Shown: positions 5,867-10,074 of the stretch, piece after piece
Numbering within the stretch: the first letter of the stretch is position 1
Layout: the number at the start of each line of letters is the position of its first letter
DNA from: Sphingomonadales bacterium
GTDB lineage: Bacteria > Pseudomonadota > Alphaproteobacteria > Sphingomonadales > Sphingomonadaceae
DNA length: 10,074 nucleotides
Reading direction: 5' to 3'
Assembly (NCBI GenBank): GCA_028868335.1
Contig: JAGWUU010000103.1
Coordinates: 1-10,074, forward strand
Notes under the pieces: model-generated
Told to the model about the DNA's origin: nothing
Databases searched by the model: none
Seen by the model: the letters and a program-made list of their open reading frames with translations, nothing else
Translations under genes and position numbers: made by a program

Positions 5867-7459
5867 ATGAGCCTGATAAAGAACGTCGGCACCATCGGCG
5901 GCCTTACCGCCGTCAGCCGGGTGTTCGGCTTCGCCCGCGACATGCTGTTCGCAAGGCTGTTCGGCGCAGGGCTGGCCGCCGACGCTTTCCAGCTTGCGTT
6001 CACCCTGCCCAATACCTTCCGCCGCCTCTTTGCCGAGGGCGCGTTCAGCGTGGCCTTCGTGCCGATGTATTCGAAGAAGCTCCACGGCGAAGAGGGCGAG
6101 GATGGCGCGGCGCACTTCGCCAACGATGTGCTCTCGGTGTTCGTCTGGGTGCTGTTCGGCTTTTCGCTGCTGTGCATCGCCGGGATGGAAGGGATCGTCT
6201 GGCTGCTGGCGCGCGAGTACCACTCGGTGCCCGGCAAGTTCGAACTTTCGGTCACGCTGTCGCGGATCACCTTCCCCTACCTTGGACTGATCAGCGTGGT
6301 TGCCCTGCTGTCGGGCATTCTCAACACCCGATCGCGCTTCGGGCCGGGAGCCATCGCGCCGATCCTGCTCAACCTGTGCCTGATCGGCGCCATGGGCTGG
6401 AGCTGGTTCTACGGCCTGCCCGACCATGCCAAGGCCTACGCACAAAGCTGGGCCGTGGCCGCCGCCGGAGTCCTGCAACTGTCGTACCTGTGGTGGTCGG
6501 TGCGGCGTGCGGGGGTGCGGCTGAAGTTGCACCGGCCGCGCATGACGCCCGATACCAAAGTGCTGCTGTGGCGGATCTTTCCGGCAACCTTCGGCGCGGG
6601 AATCTACCAGCTCAGCCAGTTGGCCGACACCTTCTTCGCCACCAGCCTCAAGCAGGGATCGCTGACCCTGTTGAAGATGGCGGACCGCCTCAACCAGATG
6701 CCGCTGGGCATCGTCGGGATCGCGCTCGGCACGGCAATTCTCCCCACCCTGTCGCGGCACATCGCCAGCGGTGACGAAAAGGGCGCGGCCAAGCTGCAGG
6801 GCCGGGCGATCGAACTTGCCACACTGCTCACCGTCCCCGCCGCCTTCGCGCTGGGAGTCTGCGCCCCGGCCTTCGTCAACGCCTTCTTTGTCGGCGGCAA
6901 GTTCAAGCCTGAGGATGGGCTGATCATGTCGGACATCGTCGTCGCGCTGGTCTGCGGCCTGCCCAGCTACGTCCTGGTCAAGGTGCTGGAGCCGGGATAC
7001 TTCTCGCGCGGAGACACCCGCACCCCGGTTATGACCGCGGCGACTGCGCTGAGCTTCAACATCTTTCTCAACCTGGTGGTTGTCCGCCCCTTCGGCATCG
7101 TCGGCCTCGCCGCGGCGACGGCCTGTTCGGCCAGCCTCAACTGCCTGCTGCTCTACGCCAACCTCCATCGCCGCGGTCACTTCCGTTTCGACGCCAGGCT
7201 GCTGTCGCGGATCGTTCGCCAGATCATCGCCTCGGCAGCAATGGCGGGCGTGTTGTGGTTCGTGCTGCAACGGACAATGCCGCTCTATTCGGGGACGGTG
7301 CTGACCAAGGTTGGCGGCATCATGCTGCTGGTGGCGATCGGCCTGCTGGTCTATGCGGCGGTCGCCTGGGCGATCGGCGCCGTTGACAGGGAGGACCTTG
7401 CCATTCTCGCCCGCCGCCGCAGCGCCAAGCCCATCGACGAAGAAATTCCGGGATTCTGA
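5867..7459 (+). CDS. murJ: Lipid II flippase MurJ
   Basis: MurJ (formerly MviN) is a MOP-superfamily inner-membrane transporter that moves lipid II from the cytoplasmic to the periplasmic leaflet for peptidoglycan synthesis. The 530-residue product has the family length and repeated hydrophobic segments consistent with 14 transmembrane helices. The N-terminus aligns with the E. coli protein without gaps: Arg18 and Arg24 (SRVFGFARD), Asp39 and Arg52 (PNTFRRLFAEGAFSVAFVP) occupy the same numbers as the essential E. coli residues. Arg274 in MADRLNQMPLG corresponds to E. coli Arg270 in the central cavity. A strong ribosome binding site precedes it. trpS begins 11 nt after its stop, so the two are surely co-transcribed; the 134-bp gap from secB may or may not hold its own promoter. 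Confidence 0.97.
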   Translation: MSLIKNVGTIGGLTAVSRVFGFARDMLFARLFGAGLAADAFQLAFTLPNTFRRLFAEGAFSVAFVPMYSKKLHGEEGEDGAAHFANDVLSVFVWVLFGFSLLCIAGMEGIVWLLAREYHSVPGKFELSVTLSRITFPYLGLISVVALLSGILNTRSRFGPGAIAPILLNLCLIGAMGWSWFYGLPDHAKAYAQSWAVAAAGVLQLSYLWWSVRRAGVRLKLHRPRMTPDTKVLLWRIFPATFGAGIYQLSQLADTFFATSLKQGSLTLLKMADRLNQMPLGIVGIALGTAILPTLSRHIASGDEKGAAKLQGRAIELATLLTVPAAFALGVCAPAFVNAFFVGGKFKPEDGLIMSDIVVALVCGLPSYVLVKVLEPGYFSRGDTRTPVMTAATALSFNIFLNLVVVRPFGIVGLAAATACSASLNCLLLYANLHRRGHFRFDARLLSRIVRQIIASAAMAGVLWFVLQRTMPLYSGTVLTKVGGIMLLVAIGLLVYAAVAWAIGAVDREDLAILARRRSAKPIDEEIPGF

Positions 7460-7470
7460 AGGTAAAGTCC

Positions 7471-8490
7471 ATGCGTATCGTTTCCGGCATCCAGCCCACC
7501 GGCAGCCTCCACCTCGGCAACTACCTGGGTGCCATCCGCAACTGGGTGAAGATGCAGGATGAGGTCGCGGCGGGCGGTGGGCAGAGCCTCTATTTCCTCG
7601 CCGACCTTCACGCGATCAGCCAGCCGCACGTTCCGGCAGAGCTGGCCGCCAACACGCGCGAGATGGTCGCGGCGCTGGTTGCCTGCGGGATCGATCCCGA
7701 TCGCTCGGTACTGTTCAACCAGACCCAAGTGCCCGCCCATGCCGAACTGCAATGGCTGCTGAACGGCACCGCGCGGATGGGCTGGCTGAACCGGATGACC
7801 CAGTGGAAGGACAAGGCCGGCAAGAACCGTGAAGGGGCCAGCGTCGCGCTGTTCACCTACCCGGTACTCCAGGCCGCCGACGTGCTGCTTTACCAGGCCA
7901 CCCACGTTCCGGTGGGCGAGGACCAGAAGCAGCACCTCGAACTGGCACGCGACATCGCCCAGAAGTTCAACAACGACTTCGCCAGCGAAGCCGCACCCGT
8001 CTTTACTCTGCCCGATCCGATCATTCCACCCGAGGCCGCGCGGATCATGTCGCTGCGCGACGGTAACGCCAAGATGAGCAAGTCCGACCCTTCGGACATG
8101 AGCCGCGTCAACCTCACCGACGATGCCGACACGATCATGCAAAAGGTGAAGAAGGCCAAGACCGATCCCGAGCCCCTGCCCTCGGACAAGGCTGGACTGG
8201 ACGGACGGCCCGAGGCGACAAATCTTGTCGGGATCTACGCGGCGATGGCCGGCGAAACGGTCGATGGCGTGCTGGCGCGGTTCGGCGGCGAAGGCTTTGG
8301 CCGGTTCAAGCCGGCGCTGGGCGAATTGCTGGTCGAAAGCCTCGCCCCGATCAACGCGCGTTTCATCTCGCTGCGCGAGGATCGCGCCGCGCTCGACGCG
8401 ATCCTCGCCAAAGGGTCAGCCAGGGCGCGCGAACTTGCCGCGCCGACCCTGGCCGCGACCTATGATGCGCTGGGGCTGGTGCGCGGTTGA
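7471..8490 (+). CDS. trpS: Tryptophanyl-tRNA synthetase
   Basis: TrpS is a class I aminoacyl-tRNA synthetase that activates tryptophan with ATP and charges tRNA-Trp in the cytoplasm. The 339-residue product begins MRIVSGIQPTGSLHLGN, with the HIGH-type motif HLGN at 14-17 and the KMSKS loop exactly at 201-205. The tryptophan-binding stretch AADVLLYQATHVPVGEDQK includes Asp137, equivalent to the indole-binding Asp132 of the Geobacillus enzyme. Length is normal (334 in E. coli). AAGG 8 nt before the ATG lies at the end of murJ. It closes the murJ-trpS unit. No duplicate or truncation is seen. Confidence 0.98.
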   Translation: MRIVSGIQPTGSLHLGNYLGAIRNWVKMQDEVAAGGGQSLYFLADLHAISQPHVPAELAANTREMVAALVACGIDPDRSVLFNQTQVPAHAELQWLLNGTARMGWLNRMTQWKDKAGKNREGASVALFTYPVLQAADVLLYQATHVPVGEDQKQHLELARDIAQKFNNDFASEAAPVFTLPDPIIPPEAARIMSLRDGNAKMSKSDPSDMSRVNLTDDADTIMQKVKKAKTDPEPLPSDKAGLDGRPEATNLVGIYAAMAGETVDGVLARFGGEGFGRFKPALGELLVESLAPINARFISLREDRAALDAILAKGSARARELAAPTLAATYDALGLVRG

Positions 8491-8687
8491 TCGACCGACG
8501 CGGCCCGCGTCTTGATTCGGAAATCCATCGCCTCCCCCTCTCTGATCGCATTGGCGCCCGTCAGCAGCCTTGCGCCCGGCCCATTCAACCGCGATTAAGC
8601 AGCATGGGCGCAAACCGTCGCTAATTTTACACTTTTCGCCGTTCGCTCGCACGATTCGCCAGCGGAACGATCAGGAGGAAGGGCAGC
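8491..8687. other. Intergenic region before the DUF4136 gene
   Basis: These 197 bp contain the weak hairpin after trpS, an AT-richer patch at 8621-8636 (CTAATTTTACACTTTT) and a good ribosome binding site AGGAGG (8673-8678) 9 nt before the next ATG. TACACT (8628-8633) or TAATTT (8622-8627) could be a -10 box, but no credible -35 box lies 16-18 nt upstream, so no promoter is called. Confidence 0.5.
8497..8516 (+). terminator. Weak candidate terminator after trpS
   Basis: GACGCG (8497-8502) pairs with CGCGTC (8506-8511) around a 3-nt loop, and TTGATT follows. It begins 6 nt after the trpS stop. The short stem and interrupted T-run make it weak, so readthrough or Rho-dependent ending is possible. 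Confidence 0.3.
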
Positions 8688-9377
8688 ATGTCGCACGAAA
8701 ACACCTCATTGACGCGTTGGGTCAAGGCGGCACTGGTGCCGATCCTGCTCGCCGCGCTGGCGGCCTGCGCGCAGCCTTTCAATGCCAAGGTTTCCCGATT
8801 CCAAAGCCAGCTTCCGGCACCGCAGGGGCAGACCTTCGCCGTGGTTGCCGATGATCCGGCTTTGGCGGGCGGACTTGAATTCGCGCAATATGCCCGGCTG
8901 GTCGAGGCTCAGCTCGTCAAGCAGGGCTATACCCCGGCCAATCCCGAGGCGGCGACCATGCTGGTCCGCTTTGACTATGGCGTCGACAAGGGCCACGAAA
9001 AGGTCACCCGCAATCCCGGTTACTATCGCGATCCGTTCTGGAACCCGTGGTACGGCTACGGCCTTGGCGGCTATGGCTACCGGCCCTATTGGGGCAGCTA
9101 CTATCGCCCGAACCGGATGTGGGGTTACGGCTGGTACGATCCGTTCTTCGATGACGGGTATGACAGCTACACCGTCTATACGAGCGGGATCAGCCTGAAG
9201 ATCGATCGCAAGGGCGATGGCAAGCGGCTGTTCGAAGGCAAGGCTGAAGCCGCCTCGCTGTCGAACCGGCTGAGCTATCTCGTCCCCAACCTGGTCGAGG
9301 CGATGTTCACCGGATTCCCCGGCAATTCGGGTGAAACCGTGCGAATCTCGGTGGCGCCGGAAAAGAAGAAGAACTGA
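8688..9377 (+). CDS. DUF4136 family lipoprotein
   Basis: This 229-residue protein of unknown function is a predicted lipoprotein: a hydrophobic signal (11-26) ends in the lipobox LAAC with the acylated cysteine at 27, so it is anchored in the envelope. The body fits the DUF4136 pattern: a strand-rich start around QTFAVV, a helix around EFAQYARLVEAQLVKQGY, then LVRFDYGVDKG, and a C-terminal part with SGISLKIDRKGDGKRLFEGKAE and a helix ending in MFTGFPG. Between them, residues 118-161 are an insert rich in Tyr, Trp, Phe and Gly (18 aromatics in 44 residues). Such inserts occur in other DUF4136 proteins, but no function is established. The C-terminus ends in a basic EKKKN tail. The gene appears to be a single transcription unit, with its own strong ribosome binding site and a strong terminator 28 nt after its stop. 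Confidence 0.85.
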   Translation: MSHENTSLTRWVKAALVPILLAALAACAQPFNAKVSRFQSQLPAPQGQTFAVVADDPALAGGLEFAQYARLVEAQLVKQGYTPANPEAATMLVRFDYGVDKGHEKVTRNPGYYRDPFWNPWYGYGLGGYGYRPYWGSYYRPNRMWGYGWYDPFFDDGYDSYTVYTSGISLKIDRKGDGKRLFEGKAEAASLSNRLSYLVPNLVEAMFTGFPGNSGETVRISVAPEKKKN

Positions 9378-9405
9378 TTTTCGGGCGCAACGGCCGAAGC
9401 TGAAG

Positions 9406-9433
9406 GGGCGGGTCCAGTCGGGCCCGCCCTTTT
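9406..9433 (+). terminator. Strong Rho-independent terminator after the DUF4136 gene
   Basis: A 10-bp GC-rich stem (9406-9415 with 9420-9429, one G-U pair) closes on the 4-nt loop AGTC and is followed by TTTT (9430-9433). It sits in the 60-bp gap between the convergent DUF4136 and dut genes. On the minus strand it has no good T-run, though the hairpin could still slow polymerase coming from dut. Confidence 0.85.
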
Positions 9434-9437
9434 CGCG

Positions 9438-9908
9438 TCAGGACCCCAGTGCGACCACCCCGCCGGTCGAGCCGAAGCCGCCCTCGCCGCGTACCGTTTC
9501 GTCCAGTTCGTCGACCGCGAGCCATGATGCGCGGGTGACCGGGGCTAGCACCAGTTGCGCCACGCGATCGCCGCGGCGCACCTCGAAAGGATCGGCGCCG
9601 TGGTTGATCAGGATGACCTTCAGTTCGCCGCGATAGTCACTGTCGATCGTACCGGGGCTGTTGGGCACTGAAATGCCATGCTTGAGCGCGAGGCCCGAGC
9701 GCGGGCGGACCTGAATCTCGTAGCCAGGCGGAATCGCCAGTGCGAGGCCGGTTGCCACGGCATGGCGCGCGCCTGGCGCCAGGGTCACGTCCTCAGCCGC
9801 AAGAACATCCATGCCCGCTGCGCCGTGGGTGGCATAGACGGGCAGGTCCAGCCCGTCGGAATGCGGCAAGCGCTTAACGAGAACCGGAACCGAGGGTTGC
9901 GAGTGCAT
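9438..9908 (-). CDS. dut: Deoxyuridine triphosphate nucleotidohydrolase (dUTPase)
   Basis: Dut hydrolyses dUTP to dUMP and pyrophosphate, keeping uracil out of DNA and feeding dTMP synthesis. The 156-residue product is a trimeric-type dUTPase with all five motifs in order: AAGMDVLAA (30-38), PRSGLALKHGI (69-79), NSPGTIDSDYRGELKV (83-98) with catalytic Asp89, RGDRVAQLVL (112-121), and the flexible C-terminal EGGFGSTGG (142-150) that closes over the nucleotide. The ATG at 9908 is chosen because it gives the normal N-terminus (MHSQPSVPVLVKRL) and has AAAGG upstream. An extension to 9974 would lie wholly inside coaBC and does not resemble dUTPase. It overlaps coaBC by 35 nt and must be co-transcribed with it. 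Confidence 0.97.
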   Translation of the reverse strand: MHSQPSVPVLVKRLPHSDGLDLPVYATHGAAGMDVLAAEDVTLAPGARHAVATGLALAIPPGYEIQVRPRSGLALKHGISVPNSPGTIDSDYRGELKVILINHGADPFEVRRGDRVAQLVLAPVTRASWLAVDELDETVRGEGGFGSTGGVVALGS

Positions 9909-10074
9909 CAGCGATCCTTTCGACGAGCGCAACGGCGACTTCGCCCTTTGGCATCTTGGGCAGGTCTTCAACACCCGCCTCGCTGACGATATGCACCGAA
10001 TTGGTTTCGCCGCCCATCACGTCGCCCGAAACGTCGTTGGCGACGATCCAGTCGGCGCCCTTGCGCTTGCGCTT
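9874..10074 (-). CDS. coaBC: CoaBC C-terminus (partial): phosphopantothenoylcysteine synthetase/decarboxylase
   Basis: Only the last 66 codons are present; the gene runs off the right edge, and its reading frame ends at the TAA at 9876-9874. The peptide contains KRKRKGADWIVANDVS, VMGGETNSVHIV and EVAVALVERIADAL, the characteristic end of the CoaB domain. CoaBC joins cysteine to 4'-phosphopantothenate (CTP-dependent) and then decarboxylates the product to 4'-phosphopantetheine, two steps of coenzyme A synthesis. GADWIVANDVS is the conserved lysine-rich/NDVS region near the synthetase active site. Its end overlaps the dut start by 35 nt in another frame. The coaBC-dut order is widespread in proteobacteria, supporting the assignment. 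Confidence 0.9.
   Translation of the reverse strand, partial: KRKRKGADWIVANDVSGDVMGGETNSVHIVSEAGVEDLPKMPKGEVAVALVERIADALATLGSGSR

Noticed and set aside
5684..7270. A 528-codon open frame on the minus strand across murJ
   Set aside because: It is antisense to murJ, rich in Gln/Arg/Ala as expected of a shadow frame, and runs into the dispersed repeat and the end of secB.
7351..8142. A 263-codon open frame on the minus strand across the murJ-trpS junction
   Set aside because: It is antisense to two conserved genes, with no start context and no family resemblance.
1..10074. Defence island, prophage, insertion sequence, CRISPR or biosynthetic cluster
   Set aside because: Every gene has a conserved housekeeping or envelope identity. 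I see no transposase, integrase, repeat array or unusual composition.

Overview
The window is GC-rich chromosomal DNA that looks like an alphaproteobacterium of the Sphingomonadaceae, possibly Novosphingobium or a close relative. That placement is an inference. It rests on a TonB-dependent receptor of the type abundant in sphingomonads, the run timA-mltA-smr beside a divergent secB, a secB/murJ/trpS cluster, the coaBC-dut pair, and a copy of an intergenic repeat containing CTGAGCTTGTCGAA. All genes are intact except the one cut by the right edge. I see no phage, transposon, CRISPR array, tRNA or rRNA.

Region 1 (1-2503): a compact promoter/operator with a striking palindrome drives a 772-residue TonB-dependent outer-membrane receptor. 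It ends in a textbook Rho-independent terminator with a UUCG tetraloop. The palindrome also fits a mirror-image promoter reading out of the left edge, so a co-regulated divergent gene probably lies just outside.

Region 2 (2489-4965, minus strand): a three-gene operon timA-mltA-smr. TimA is a membrane-anchored Tim44-like protein, MltA a lipoprotein lytic transglycosylase, and Smr a small putative nuclease. The genes are 6 nt apart or overlap (TGATG), and the smr stop codon lies inside the receptor's terminator stem.

Region 3 (4966-8490, plus strand): a 248-bp divergent intergenic region, then secB (export chaperone), murJ (lipid II flippase) and trpS (tryptophanyl-tRNA synthetase). murJ and trpS are 11 nt apart and surely co-transcribed. 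secB and murJ are separated by 134 bp carrying the dispersed repeat.

Region 4 (8491-10074): a DUF4136 lipoprotein with a very aromatic Gly/Tyr/Trp-rich insert, closed by a strong terminator. Converging on it are dut (dUTPase) and the 3' end of coaBC (coenzyme A synthesis), which overlap by 35 nt.

Most of the window is conserved housekeeping: envelope biogenesis, protein export, tRNA charging, and nucleotide and cofactor metabolism. The receptor with its operator is the accessory-looking part. I did not find convincing evidence of a new multi-gene system. The most informative signals are regulatory: the operator at 13-36 and the terminator embedded in a convergent gene. No stretch longer than 300 bases lacks a gene.
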